In this document: positions 1-8,491 of the stretch, in pieces
Position numbering within the stretch: position 1 is the first letter of the stretch
How the letters are laid out: each line of letters starts with the position of its first letter
Origin: Mycobacterium cookii
GTDB lineage: Bacteria; Actinomycetota; Actinomycetes; Mycobacteriales; Mycobacteriaceae
Length of the DNA stretch: 64,000 nucleotides
Direction of reading: 5' to 3'
Assembly: GCF_010727945.1 (NCBI RefSeq)
Contig: NZ_AP022569.1
Span: 3,720,001-3,784,000, forward strand
Position numbers and translations under genes: made by a program
The notes under the pieces: model-generated
Told to the model about the DNA's origin: nothing
Seen by the model: the letters and a program-made list of their open reading frames with translations, nothing else
Database searches by the model: none

Positions 1-672
1 CTGGAAGTCCTGCAGAACGAGGTCAGCAAGATCCTGACCGGCCGGGGCCCACAGATCCGCGCGTTCCTCGGCAAACTCGACACTTTCACGCGTCAGCTCA
101 ACGAGCAGCGCGACGACATCACCCACGCCATCGACTCGACCAACCGGCTGCTGGCCTACGTCGGTAACCGGTCCGATGTACTGGATCGCGCGCTGACCGA
201 ATTCCCGCCGCTGATCAAGTATTTGGCGGGTCCGGAGTATCAGAAGCATCTGGTCGACGCGGTCGAATCGGTGGGTGCGCTGAGCCAGGCTGCCGCCCAG
301 TACCTGGGCGAGGCGCAGGGTCCGCTGCACCAGAATCTGCAGTCGCTGCAGTGCCCGTTGAAGGAGCTGGGCCGTGCCTCGCCGTATCTGCTCGGTGCAC
401 TGAAGTTGATCTTCACCGCACCGTTCGACCTCGACACCGCCCCGAAGCTGATCCGCGGTGACTTCATGAACTCCTCGCTCGAGGTCGACACGACGTTGTC
501 CGCAGTCGACAACGCGTTCCTCACCGGGACCGGGTTCTCCGGAGCGTTGCGGGCCTTGGAGCAGTCGTACGGTCGGGATCCCGCAACGATGATTCCTGAC
601 GTGCGGTACACGCCGAACCCGAACGACGCGCCGGGCGGACCACTTGTGGAGAGGGCGGACCGGCAATGCTGA
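1..672 (+). CDS. mce1E: Mce1E-type substrate-binding lipoprotein, C-terminal part
   Basis: The 3' part of an Mce-family (MlaD-like) subunit of the Mce1 lipid importer. The frame is open from base 1, so the lipoprotein signal and MCE domain lie outside the window and 223 residues remain. What is visible is the long helical segment that in this family builds the periplasmic tunnel, followed by a short polar tail ending DRQC. The stop overlaps the next start as ATGCTGA. Assignment as the fifth Mce subunit rests on its place directly before an unmistakable Mce1F and on the E-subunit tail type. In M. tuberculosis this gene is mce1E/lprK and takes part in fatty-acid uptake; substrate here is inferred from orthology. 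Confidence 0.88.
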   Translation: MEVLQNEVSKILTGRGPQIRAFLGKLDTFTRQLNEQRDDITHAIDSTNRLLAYVGNRSDVLDRALTEFPPLIKYLAGPEYQKHLVDAVESVGALSQAAAQYLGEAQGPLHQNLQSLQCPLKELGRASPYLLGALKLIFTAPFDLDTAPKLIRGDFMNSSLEVDTTLSAVDNAFLTGTGFSGALRALEQSYGRDPATMIPDVRYTPNPNDAPGGPLVERADRQC

Positions 673-2231
673 CTCGTTTCATCAAACGTCAGCTGGTCAT
701 CTTCGGGATCCTGACCGCGGTGGCCCTGCTGGTGCTGGGGATCTATTACCTCCGGCTCCCGACACTGGCGGGTATCGGCCAGTACCAGCTGAAGGCCGAA
801 CTGCCGGCCTCCGGCGGTCTGTACCCGACGTCGAACGTGACCTATCGCGGAATCACCATCGGCAAAGTCACCGCCGTCGAGCCCACCGAAAAGGGCGCCG
901 AGGCGACGATGAGCGTCTCCAGCCAGTACAAGATTCCGCTCGACGCCGTGGCGAACGTGCACTCGGTGTCGGCGGTCGGTGAGCAGTACCTCGACCTGGT
1001 GTCGGAGGGCAAGGCGCACGGATTCTTCTCGCCGGGGCAGACCATGACGAAAGGCACGGTCCCGAGTGAGATCGGGCCGGCGCTGGACACCGCCAACCGT
1101 GGGTTGGTCGTGCTGCCGAAGGACAAGATCGGTCAGCTGCTGGACGAGACGGCCGACGCGGTCGGTGGCTTGGGTCCTGCCCTGCAGCGGCTGGTCGATT
1201 CCACCCAGGCGATCGTCGGCGACTTCAAGACCAACATCAACCAGGTCGACGACATCATCCAGAACTCCTCGCCGATCCTGGACAGCCAGGCCGTCTCGAG
1301 CAACGCGATCGAGCGGTGGGCGCACAACCTCAACGTTCTGGGTAGGCAGACCGCCCAGAACGACTCACACGTGAAAAGCGTTCTGACGCAAGCGGCTCCG
1401 ACGGCCGATCAGCTCAACTCGGTGTTCAGCGACGTCCGCGAAGCGCTGCCGCAGACGCTGGCGAACCTCGAGATCGTGATCGACATGCTCAAGCGCTACC
1501 ACCCCGGTCTCGAGCAGACGCTGGTGATGCTGCCGCAGCTCGGGTCGATTGTGCAGGCGATCTCGGCACCCTACGAAAAGGACCGGATGGCTGCGCTGGA
1601 CCTCACGCTGGCGATCAACTATCCGGCCCCCTGTTTGACCGGGTTCCGCCCTGCGCCGGAGTGGCGATCGCCGTCGGACACCAGTATCGCTCCCCTGCGG
1701 GAGAACAATTACTGCAGGATCCCGCAGGATTTTCAGGCTAACGCGGTACGCGGTGCACGCAACATACCGTGCATGGATGTCCCGGGTAAGCGCGCGCCGA
1801 CACCGCAAGACTGCCGCAGCGGAAAACCGTATGAGCCGCTGGGGACCAACCCGTGGTTTGGCGACCCCAACCAGATCCTGAACTGCCCCGCCCCTGGGGG
1901 GCGCTGCGACCAGGCGGTGAAACCGGGCTTTGTCATCCCGGCGCCGTCGGTCAACAACGGGCTGAATCCGCTGCCCGCCGATCGGCTACCGCCGGGTGGC
2001 CAGACGCCGCCGCCGAAGAGTGATCCGCTGCAGCGACCAGGCTCGGGCTCCGTCCAGTGCAACGGTCAGCAACCCAACCCCTGCATCTACACTCCGGGTG
2101 GACCTCCAGCAGCCGTCTATAGTCCGATGAGTGGCGAGGTGACGGGCCCCGACGGTTCTAAATACTCCGTCAACAACTCACGCAATACAGGAGATGACGG
2201 ATGGAAGGAGATGCTGGCGCCAGCCGGCTGA
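666..2231 (+). CDS. mce1F: Mce1F, last MCE-domain subunit of the Mce1 lipid importer
   Basis: 521 residues, close to the length of M. tuberculosis Mce1F. One N-terminal membrane helix (about residues 8-28) is followed by the MCE/MlaD domain (about 38-115, with the family stretch NVTYRGITIGKV), a helical region (about 140-300) and a long Pro/Gly/Cys-rich tail (about 320-520). The protein is anchored in the inner membrane and forms part of a hexameric tunnel that delivers fatty acids to the YrbE1 permease and MceG ATPase, which are outside this window. Its start overlaps the end of mce1E by 7 bases and its end overlaps the next gene by 31 bases, so the operon is translated continuously. No RGD motif is visible. 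Confidence 0.96.
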   Translation: MLTRFIKRQLVIFGILTAVALLVLGIYYLRLPTLAGIGQYQLKAELPASGGLYPTSNVTYRGITIGKVTAVEPTEKGAEATMSVSSQYKIPLDAVANVHSVSAVGEQYLDLVSEGKAHGFFSPGQTMTKGTVPSEIGPALDTANRGLVVLPKDKIGQLLDETADAVGGLGPALQRLVDSTQAIVGDFKTNINQVDDIIQNSSPILDSQAVSSNAIERWAHNLNVLGRQTAQNDSHVKSVLTQAAPTADQLNSVFSDVREALPQTLANLEIVIDMLKRYHPGLEQTLVMLPQLGSIVQAISAPYEKDRMAALDLTLAINYPAPCLTGFRPAPEWRSPSDTSIAPLRENNYCRIPQDFQANAVRGARNIPCMDVPGKRAPTPQDCRSGKPYEPLGTNPWFGDPNQILNCPAPGGRCDQAVKPGFVIPAPSVNNGLNPLPADRLPPGGQTPPPKSDPLQRPGSGSVQCNGQQPNPCIYTPGGPPAAVYSPMSGEVTGPDGSKYSVNNSRNTGDDGWKEMLAPAG

Positions 2232-2920
2232 CCCCGAACGACCCAGACGATTCGTCGTCTTCGAAGGTGGAGGCTGCGGATCCGTCAGAATTCGCAGACG
2301 GAACCGACCAGACCAGCCCGGAGGTGACGGCCGAGGATTCGCCAGAATCCGTCGAGGGAACCGAGTCGGACGCTGAGGATTCTGAAGAGTCACCTGAGGC
2401 TTCCGACGATGCGCGCGCCGCGTCACGGCTGGGGCGTGGTTGGCTCGTCGGCATCGCGGCGACGCTGGTCGTACTGGCCGGCGGCATTGGAGCGGGCGGC
2501 TATCTGGCTTTGCGATCGCATCACGACAGCGTGGTAACTGCGCGTAACGATGCCGCTGCCGTTGAGGCCGCGAAGACCTGTGTCGCCGCCACCCAGGCAC
2601 CTGACACCGCAACGATGGCAGCCAGCGCCCAGAAGATCATCGAATGTGGCACGGGCGCATTCCGGTCGCAGGCGATCCTGTACAGCAGCTTGCTCGTGGA
2701 GGCGTATCAAGCCGCAAACGCTCATGTCGAGGTGTCGGATCTTCGTGCGGCAGTGGAACGCAACAACGCCGACGGTTCGATTGAGGTCCTCGTGCCTATG
2801 CGGGTCAAGGTGACCAACAGCGAGACGCAGAACCAGGAAGCGGGTTACCGCTTGCGGGTGACGATGGTGTCCGATGAAGGCAAGTACCGGATCTCCAAGC
2901 TCGACCAGGTGGCGAGGTGA
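2201..2920 (+). CDS. Mce-associated membrane protein (Mam1A-like)
   Basis: 239 residues. The first 75 residues are very acidic and Ser/Glu/Asp-rich and are predicted cytoplasmic. One membrane helix follows (about 83-107), then an extracytoplasmic domain with the mixed alpha/beta pattern of Mce-associated proteins (SnoaL/VirB8-like). This matches Rv0175 of the mce1 operon by position and layout. Proteins of this group are thought to stabilise Mce transporters; no catalytic residues are seen. The start lies inside the end of mce1F and the stop overlaps the next start (GTGA), which indicates translational coupling. Confidence 0.88.
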   Translation: MEGDAGASRLTPNDPDDSSSSKVEAADPSEFADGTDQTSPEVTAEDSPESVEGTESDAEDSEESPEASDDARAASRLGRGWLVGIAATLVVLAGGIGAGGYLALRSHHDSVVTARNDAAAVEAAKTCVAATQAPDTATMAASAQKIIECGTGAFRSQAILYSSLLVEAYQAANAHVEVSDLRAAVERNNADGSIEVLVPMRVKVTNSETQNQEAGYRLRVTMVSDEGKYRISKLDQVAR

Positions 2921-3894
2921 CGTTGCTGGTCGAAAAGACCGAAGCCGCACCGGTAGTCGAAGACGAAGCGCCGAACAACCTGGCGCCCTGGCATATTCGC
3001 GCAGCGGCACTCGCCCTCGACGTGCTACCCGGCGTCGCCGTGGTGGCGACGATGGCCTTGGTCTGGTTGGCGGTGCCGCCGCGCAGCATCTGGTGGTGGG
3101 TCTCGGTTTCGATCCTCGTCGTCGCCGCGCTGCTGACCATGGCCAACCGGGTGGTATTCCCGCCGCTCATCGGCTGGAGCTTGGGACGCGCTCTGCTTGG
3201 GATCGAGGTTGTGGGACCGGACGGATCGCCGGTCGGAGTCGGGCGGTTGATGGCACGGGAGGTCGCGCATCTGCTCGACACCCTGTCGATGTTGGTGGGA
3301 TGGCTGTGGCCGCTGTGGGATTCCCGCCGGCGCACCTTCGCCGACCTGCTCCTGCGCACCGAAGTGCAGTGGGCACAACCAGTTCGGCGACCGGTAGGTA
3401 TCAGGCGCAACGCCGCGCGTGTGGTGTCGGCGGCGGTACTGCTCTGCGTCGCCGGCGCCGGGATGAGCATCCTGGCGATCTATCTGCCCGATCGCGCATC
3501 CGAGCGGTCCCGCAATGAGGTCAACGCGCAGGGACCCAAGATCGTCGCGCAGCTCCTGACGTATGACGCCAAGTCGCTCAAAGCGGACTTCGCCCGTGCT
3601 CAGTCGCTGACGTCGGACAGGTATCGACCCGAGCTGGTCAAGCAGCAGGAGTCGGTGCAGAAGGGTCACCCCGGCGTCAACGAGTACTGGGTGACCGACA
3701 GCACCGTGCTGTCGGCGACTCCGGACAAGGCGACGATGCTGTTGTTCATGCAGGGTCATCGCGGTGCAGCGAACGAGCAACGGTTCATCACGGCCACCGT
3801 GCAGGTGGCCTTCGTCAAAGGCGCGAAGGGCAGTTGGCTCGTCGATGACCTCACCGTTGTCACGAAACCCAAACCGGCGCAAGGCCAAAAATGA
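2917..3894 (+). CDS. RDD-domain Mce-associated membrane protein (Mam1B-like)
   Basis: 325 residues with a GTG start overlapping the previous stop. The N-terminal half (about 25-150) is an RDD-type membrane domain with helices near 30-55 and 60-85 and a following WSLGRALLG segment. A further membrane helix at about 163-188 leads into a C-terminal extracytoplasmic domain of the Mce-associated type (about 195-320). This fusion of RDD and Mam domains is characteristic of Rv0176. The domain fusion and its place in the operon suggest a scaffold for the Mce1 complex rather than an enzyme. Confidence 0.88.
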   Translation: MTLLVEKTEAAPVVEDEAPNNLAPWHIRAAALALDVLPGVAVVATMALVWLAVPPRSIWWWVSVSILVVAALLTMANRVVFPPLIGWSLGRALLGIEVVGPDGSPVGVGRLMAREVAHLLDTLSMLVGWLWPLWDSRRRTFADLLLRTEVQWAQPVRRPVGIRRNAARVVSAAVLLCVAGAGMSILAIYLPDRASERSRNEVNAQGPKIVAQLLTYDAKSLKADFARAQSLTSDRYRPELVKQQESVQKGHPGVNEYWVTDSTVLSATPDKATMLLFMQGHRGAANEQRFITATVQVAFVKGAKGSWLVDDLTVVTKPKPAQGQK

Positions 3895-4493
3895 GTCCCC
3901 GCCGACAGATCCCGCCTGGCGAAGAGCCGCTGTACGTCGAGCAGTTGCCGAAGTCGACGCTCTGGTCCCGGCTGCCGTCGCTGCCGCGACAGTGGTGGAA
4001 GCCGTCGCGGAGGTGGGCCGTGCCCGCGATGGCGGTCGTCTCAACGCTGCTCGCCGCGGGTGCCGTCACGACGTCATCACTGGTGCTGGTCGAGCACAAG
4101 TCGCAGCACAACGAAGCGATGAGGGACGTCGACGTTCTGGGCTTCGTCCGGGCGTTCATGACCGGCTTCACGACGCTGGACCCGTTTCACGCCAATGCCT
4201 ACTTCGACCGGGTAATGGCCAATGCGACAGGTGATTTCGCGAAGCAATATCACGACAAGCAGAACGAGATCCTCGTCCAGATCGCCAGGGCCGAGCCGAC
4301 CAAGGGCAACACCCTGGCCGTCGGAGTGGAACGGTGGAACGACGACGGCAGCGCCAATGTCATGGTGGCCACCGACGTCACCTTCAAATCTCCCGACGGC
4401 AAGCAAAAGTTCGACAACACAAATCGTTGGGTGGTCACTGCTCAGCGGGAAGGCAATCAGTGGAAGATCAGCAGCATGCAGCAGGTGATCTGA
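3891..4493 (+). CDS. Mce-associated membrane protein (Mam1C-like)
   Basis: 200 residues with an ATGA overlap to the gene before it. A basic, Trp-rich cytoplasmic segment (1-45) precedes one membrane helix (about 46-68). The extracytoplasmic domain (about 75-200) ends with the WKISSMQQV-type last strand shared by Mce-associated proteins. This is the Rv0177 counterpart. No catalytic motif is visible; a structural role in the Mce1 complex is inferred from the operon. Confidence 0.87.
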   Translation: MSPRRQIPPGEEPLYVEQLPKSTLWSRLPSLPRQWWKPSRRWAVPAMAVVSTLLAAGAVTTSSLVLVEHKSQHNEAMRDVDVLGFVRAFMTGFTTLDPFHANAYFDRVMANATGDFAKQYHDKQNEILVQIARAEPTKGNTLAVGVERWNDDGSANVMVATDVTFKSPDGKQKFDNTNRWVVTAQREGNQWKISSMQQVI

Positions 4494-5191
4494 CCGACGA
4501 GTCTCCCGACACCGGAGACGTCGCCGAATCAGACACTGCGGACTCAGCGGACGCGGAAACGTCGGACGCGGAAACGCCCGACTCGGAGCTCGACAGCGAC
4601 GAGACCGCCGCCGACGGAACCGCCGACGAGTCAACCGAATCCGAGGAACCCGTCCTCGGTTTCCGGGAGCGGCGGCCGGCCGGCAAATGGTCGCTGATTG
4701 CGGCGGCCGTGGCGGCCGTGCTGTTCGTCGGGTCCGCCGCATTCGCCGGTGCGACCGTGCAGCCCTATCTGATCGACCGCGCCACCGTGGACATCAAGCA
4801 GCGGGTCGCGCGTACCGCAGCCAACGCGATCACCACGCTGTGGACCTACACGCCGGACAACATCGACAAGCTGGCTGACCGTGCGTCGCAATACCTCAGC
4901 GGTGATTTCGAAGCCGCGTACCGCAAATACATCGACGCGATCGTCGCGCCGAACAAGCAGGCCCAGATCACCAACAACACTCAAGTCACCGGCGCGGCAG
5001 TGGAATCCCTGAACGGTCCGGAGGCAACAGCGATCGTGTACACCAACACGACGTCGACCAGCCCGTCAACCAAGGACGTCCCCTCGCTGAAATACCTGTC
5101 GTATCGCCTTAGCATGCAACGTAATGGAGCGCGCTGGCTGGTGACCAAGATGACGACCGTGACCTCGCTGGACCTGACGCCCAAGTTCTAG
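4460..5191 (+). CDS. Mce-associated membrane protein (Mam1D-like), last gene of mce1
   Basis: About 243 residues from the in-frame GTG at 4460, which matches the length I recall for Rv0178. A CTG at 4490, placed like an ATCTGA overlap with the previous stop, is the alternative start, because the acidic N-terminus proper begins LTDESPDTGD. The N-terminal ~70 residues are Asp/Glu/Ser/Thr-rich and include a tandem SDAET-type duplication. A membrane helix (about 78-100) and a Mam-type extracytoplasmic domain follow. Its stop overlaps the stop of the convergent lprO within CTAG at 5188-5191, so no separate terminator fits here. Confidence 0.85.
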   Translation: MEDQQHAAGDLTDESPDTGDVAESDTADSADAETSDAETPDSELDSDETAADGTADESTESEEPVLGFRERRPAGKWSLIAAAVAAVLFVGSAAFAGATVQPYLIDRATVDIKQRVARTAANAITTLWTYTPDNIDKLADRASQYLSGDFEAAYRKYIDAIVAPNKQAQITNNTQVTGAAVESLNGPEATAIVYTNTTSTSPSTKDVPSLKYLSYRLSMQRNGARWLVTKMTTVTSLDLTPKF

Positions 5192-6276
5192 TTGAACGCG
5201 AGCCACCCCGGCAGGGAGCGCTCGTGCGAATCGCACAGTACCTCGCGGGTATCGCAATTGCCCTTGGGCACACCGGCTCCCGCCCACATGCCGCCGGTAT
5301 CGCGGCGCAGGACGATCGCCGACGAGGTGCCGCCGTCGAGCAGGACCGCGGTGTCGCTGCCCAGGCCGCGGAACAGGTCCTGGATGTTGTCCGGTGTATA
5401 GCTTCCGCCCTGGAAGACATACATCTCGTCGCGCGGCTTGGAATATGCCAACGCCGTACGGGCGGCGCTGGGACCGCCGTCGTTGAGTTGGCCTGTGAAG
5501 CCGGGGGATAACAGGCCAAGCCCGCTGACCCCGACGAACTGGTCACCGCGGTCGACCATGGCGGTAACGGGTCCGGTGGCGGCGTCGTAGTCGTGACCGT
5601 CGCGTCCGCCGTGCGGCCACAACACCGACGGCGCGCCGCGGGTCGGCAGGATCATCGTGGCCAACGCACTCCAGTTCTCGTTGCCGCCGGACAGTCCCTG
5701 CTTGCCGGCGTATGGAATGGTCCCGGTGACCGCCTGATTGGCCCGGCCCTGGCCGTGGGTGTTGTCGACGTAGGTGCCCAGGGGTGAGCTGCAACCGGTG
5801 GACCGCCAGGAGCCGCCCTTCTGCCCGCGGATATCGAAGAAGTTGGCGTTGATCGCGATCGTCGGCTGTCCCAGTGCTTGCCAGGCTTGCACCGCGGTGT
5901 AGGTCTCCGAGGCCTGCATCAGCCCGTCGCCGGTGCGTGCCCGTGGATCACGTTCGCAGCGCGCCTGATAACCGTGGTGGCTGTCGACCAGCAGGTGTGG
6001 CTGTAGACGTTGCGACGCGGCCTTGATGATCATCAAATGGCCACCGCTGGTCCCGTCGTACCACTTGCCCGCGGCGTCCAGCATCGGTGCCGGGTGGCCG
6101 CCGCCGAAGTTGTAGACCAGGTACGAGCCCTGAGTATTGGCGATAGCGCTGGCCAGCAGTTCGCGCGACTCGGCGCGCGCGACGGGTTGCCCGGTGCTGG
6201 TTGCCAGCGTCAGGCACAGCGATGTCCCGGCGCAGCAGGCTGCGAAGCGCCGGAAGGCGGTGGCGAGGTACGACAC
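5188..6276 (-). CDS. lprO: LprO-like secreted protein with phosphodiester-glycosidase (NAGPA) fold
   Basis: About 362 residues from the GTG at 6276. I chose this start because GAAAGGG sits 6 bases upstream (6281-6288); an ATG at 6297 would add seven residues. A hydrophobic signal segment (about 8-30) ends near ARA. The stretch FAAC occurs before the hydrophobic core, so a lipobox is not convincing even though the M. tuberculosis orthologue is called a lipoprotein. The mature part has NANFF, FDIRG, LNDGGPS and VLLDGGTSSAIVLR. The last is the hallmark of the NAGPA/DUF2233 phosphodiester-glycosidase family. Substrate is unknown; a cell-wall glycan phosphodiester is a guess. It lies convergent to mce1, as Rv0179c does. 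Confidence 0.82.
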   Translation of the reverse strand: MSYLATAFRRFAACCAGTSLCLTLATSTGQPVARAESRELLASAIANTQGSYLVYNFGGGHPAPMLDAAGKWYDGTSGGHLMIIKAASQRLQPHLLVDSHHGYQARCERDPRARTGDGLMQASETYTAVQAWQALGQPTIAINANFFDIRGQKGGSWRSTGCSSPLGTYVDNTHGQGRANQAVTGTIPYAGKQGLSGGNENWSALATMILPTRGAPSVLWPHGGRDGHDYDAATGPVTAMVDRGDQFVGVSGLGLLSPGFTGQLNDGGPSAARTALAYSKPRDEMYVFQGGSYTPDNIQDLFRGLGSDTAVLLDGGTSSAIVLRRDTGGMWAGAGVPKGNCDTREVLCDSHERSLPGWLAFN

Positions 6277-6381
6277 GGTTGCCCTTTCGGCGCACAAACA
6301 CGTGCAACCAGCACAGCATCAACCTCAGGATTTACACAGCAAACTTCGATAACAGTCGAGTGACGGTTTGGCCGAACGGGT

Positions 6382-7731
6382 TTAGGGCTCCGGGTACGTC
6401 TCCGCGGTGACCGTAGTGGCCTCCGGCGGTGCCACCGGCGCGTCGACCGGCACGGGCTCGGCCGGTGCGCTGGCCGCCACGGCTTCGGCCGGACGAGCGC
6501 GATCGTCACGACGGTCATAGATCCGAGTGACGATGAGGCCGAACAACAGTCCGATCACCAGTCCGATCCCGGTCATCAGCAATGAATGCGACAGACCCGC
6601 ATCCGCGCGGCCGTCGAGGTAGAGCAAAGCCCGCGCGCCCAGGAAGGTCTGGTGCATCGGCTCGAACTTCGAAAGCCAGGCGAAAAATGCCGGGGTGGCT
6701 TCGATGGGCACGGTCTCGCCCGAGGACTGCAGCCCGAGTATGACGAACAGGAACAAGCTAACCAATGCGCCGACCCCGCCCCACGCGGCGATGAACGACG
6801 TGGACGAGATGCCGACCGCGGTGATCACCAGGACCCCGAAAAGCCATAGCAACAGGCTGTTTTGAACCGGCATACCCAGGTTTGTGGCGATCAGGAGGTA
6901 GCCGGCCGATGTCAGCAGCGCCAGCACCAGGTTCAACGCCCATTTGCTCAGCAGCGTCTTCAACCGGGAGCGCTGACCAGCTTGGCCGAGCATCGAATTC
7001 ACCGACATGTTGATCACGACGCTGCCGACGTACCCCGCGATCAGCAGCAGCAGCCCATAGATGAAGGCGGACAGTCCATTGCCGGTGCCGTCCGGCAACG
7101 GATTGTGCACGGTCGCCTTGCCTTCGATCGGGTTGGCGAGCAGCAGCGTGGCCGCACCCGACTCCGGCTTCTGGCCCGTCTGCTGCGCCACTTCTTGCGA
7201 AAGCCGTTCTCCCACCATGTGATCAACCATGGCGACGGCGCGTTGCAGCGTCTGGCCGGCGATGCTGGCGCCCAGCGCGCCCGCACGCGGGTTCGTCGAG
7301 ATGATGACGGTGGGTCGCTCGACCCGTCCGGGAGTCAGTGCAGACTTCGCGTAGGCCTGCAGCTTGGACGAGAAGTTCGGTGGTATCACCGCGATGCCAT
7401 AGATCTGGGCGTTGTCCATCTGCTGCTTGGCCTGGTCTTTGTTGAGCACACGAACGTCATAGGCGTCATTGTCGAAACCGGCCATCATGCCCTTGACGAC
7501 CTGTGCGCCCGTGGGGCCTGCGTCCTCGTTCAACAATGCGATCGGGAAGTGTCTCAGGTTGGTCATCGGCCGAAGGATCCCGCTGAGAAAGAATGTCGCC
7601 AGCAGTCCGAACACGGCCAGCGCGATGAGCACCGGCAGGGCCCAGAACCGCACCGTACGCATCGCTTTCGGACTGGCCAGATCAGGCGACGGGGTATCGG
7701 GGGTCGCGTGACGGGGTTGCGTTTCGGACAT
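6382..7731 (-). CDS. YhgE/Pip-type membrane protein (Rv0180c-like)
   Basis: 449 residues. One membrane helix near residues 30-52, a large extracytoplasmic domain (about 55-225), then five or six helices (about 225-410) in the ABC-2/YhgE-Pip pattern, and a Pro/Ala-rich cytoplasmic tail. The sequence FPIALLNEDAGPTG after the first helix is typical of YhgE/Pip and ESX-associated proteins, where it starts the extracellular domain. There is no ATPase beside it. A role in envelope export or cell-wall interaction is inferred only from the family. Position matches Rv0180c, between lprO and the pirin gene. Confidence 0.82.
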   Translation of the reverse strand: MSETQPRHATPDTPSPDLASPKAMRTVRFWALPVLIALAVFGLLATFFLSGILRPMTNLRHFPIALLNEDAGPTGAQVVKGMMAGFDNDAYDVRVLNKDQAKQQMDNAQIYGIAVIPPNFSSKLQAYAKSALTPGRVERPTVIISTNPRAGALGASIAGQTLQRAVAMVDHMVGERLSQEVAQQTGQKPESGAATLLLANPIEGKATVHNPLPDGTGNGLSAFIYGLLLLIAGYVGSVVINMSVNSMLGQAGQRSRLKTLLSKWALNLVLALLTSAGYLLIATNLGMPVQNSLLLWLFGVLVITAVGISSTSFIAAWGGVGALVSLFLFVILGLQSSGETVPIEATPAFFAWLSKFEPMHQTFLGARALLYLDGRADAGLSHSLLMTGIGLVIGLLFGLIVTRIYDRRDDRARPAEAVAASAPAEPVPVDAPVAPPEATTVTAETYPEP

Positions 7732-7758
7732 TGCGGCTCCTGTTCGTCGGCGCCAACC

Positions 7759-8481
7759 CTAGTCTCCGAGCGCCGCGTGCATCTCCCAGACCAGTATTTC
7801 GGCGCGTTCGCGCGCCGCGACCTGTGCACCGATCGACGCGGTCATCCGCACCGCGTCACCTTCGGCCAGTTCAGCGCCGTTCATGGTCAGTCGCCCGCGG
7901 GCGACGAACAGATGGACGTAGGGCGCCGATGGCAGGGCGAGCTCGTCGCCGGACCGCAGCCTCGCGACATGCAATGCAGCGGATCGGTTGTGGATGGTGA
8001 TCGCGGCGTCGTGCCCGGGAATTCCCGAGGCGACCGCTACGAGTTTCCCGTCGAGTTCATCGCCGCTGATCTCGTGGTGCTGGTAGCCCGGCGCGATGCC
8101 CGACACGTCGGGTTGCACCCACATCTGCACGAATCGCACCGGTTCGGTGTCCGACGCGTTCTTCTCGGAGTGCGAGATGCCGGTTCCAGCCGACATGCGC
8201 TGCGCGAGGCCCGGATACACCACACCGCTGTTGCCTTCGGAGTCGCGATGCTCCAGCGCGCCGTCGAGCACCCAGGTCACGATCTCCATGTCGCGGTGCG
8301 GATGGGTGTCAAAGCCGGCAGCAGGCGCCACCACGTCGTCGTTGCTGACCAGCAGCAAGCCGTGGTGGGTGTTGGCCGGGTCGTAGTGGTCGCCGAAGGA
8401 GAACGAATGCCGCGACGTCAGCCATGGCGTCGTGGTGACCGCCCGGTCCGCGGCTCGCCGAATCTGGACGGTGGCGGACAC
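7759..8481 (-). CDS. Pirin family protein (bicupin)
   Basis: 240 residues, GTG start. The N-terminal cupin shows the metal-site pattern HPHRDMEIVTWVLDG at about 60-75 and GTGISHSEKN near 100, giving the usual His/His/His/Glu set. The C-terminal cupin is shorter. Pirins bind Fe or other metals, and some act as quercetinases or redox-sensing co-regulators. Which activity applies here cannot be read from sequence. This is the Rv0181c counterpart, and only 27 bases separate its stop from the start of the membrane protein gene downstream, so the two may be co-transcribed. Confidence 0.93.
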   Translation of the reverse strand: MSATVQIRRAADRAVTTTPWLTSRHSFSFGDHYDPANTHHGLLLVSNDDVVAPAAGFDTHPHRDMEIVTWVLDGALEHRDSEGNSGVVYPGLAQRMSAGTGISHSEKNASDTEPVRFVQMWVQPDVSGIAPGYQHHEISGDELDGKLVAVASGIPGHDAAITIHNRSAALHVARLRSGDELALPSAPYVHLFVARGRLTMNGAELAEGDAVRMTASIGAQVAARERAEILVWEMHAALGD

Positions 8482-8491
8482 AAACGCCAGG

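Noticed and set aside
5188..6276. Lipobox in LprO
   Set aside because: FAAC lies before the hydrophobic core instead of after it, so lipidation at that Cys is unlikely; a later AxA-type site fits better.
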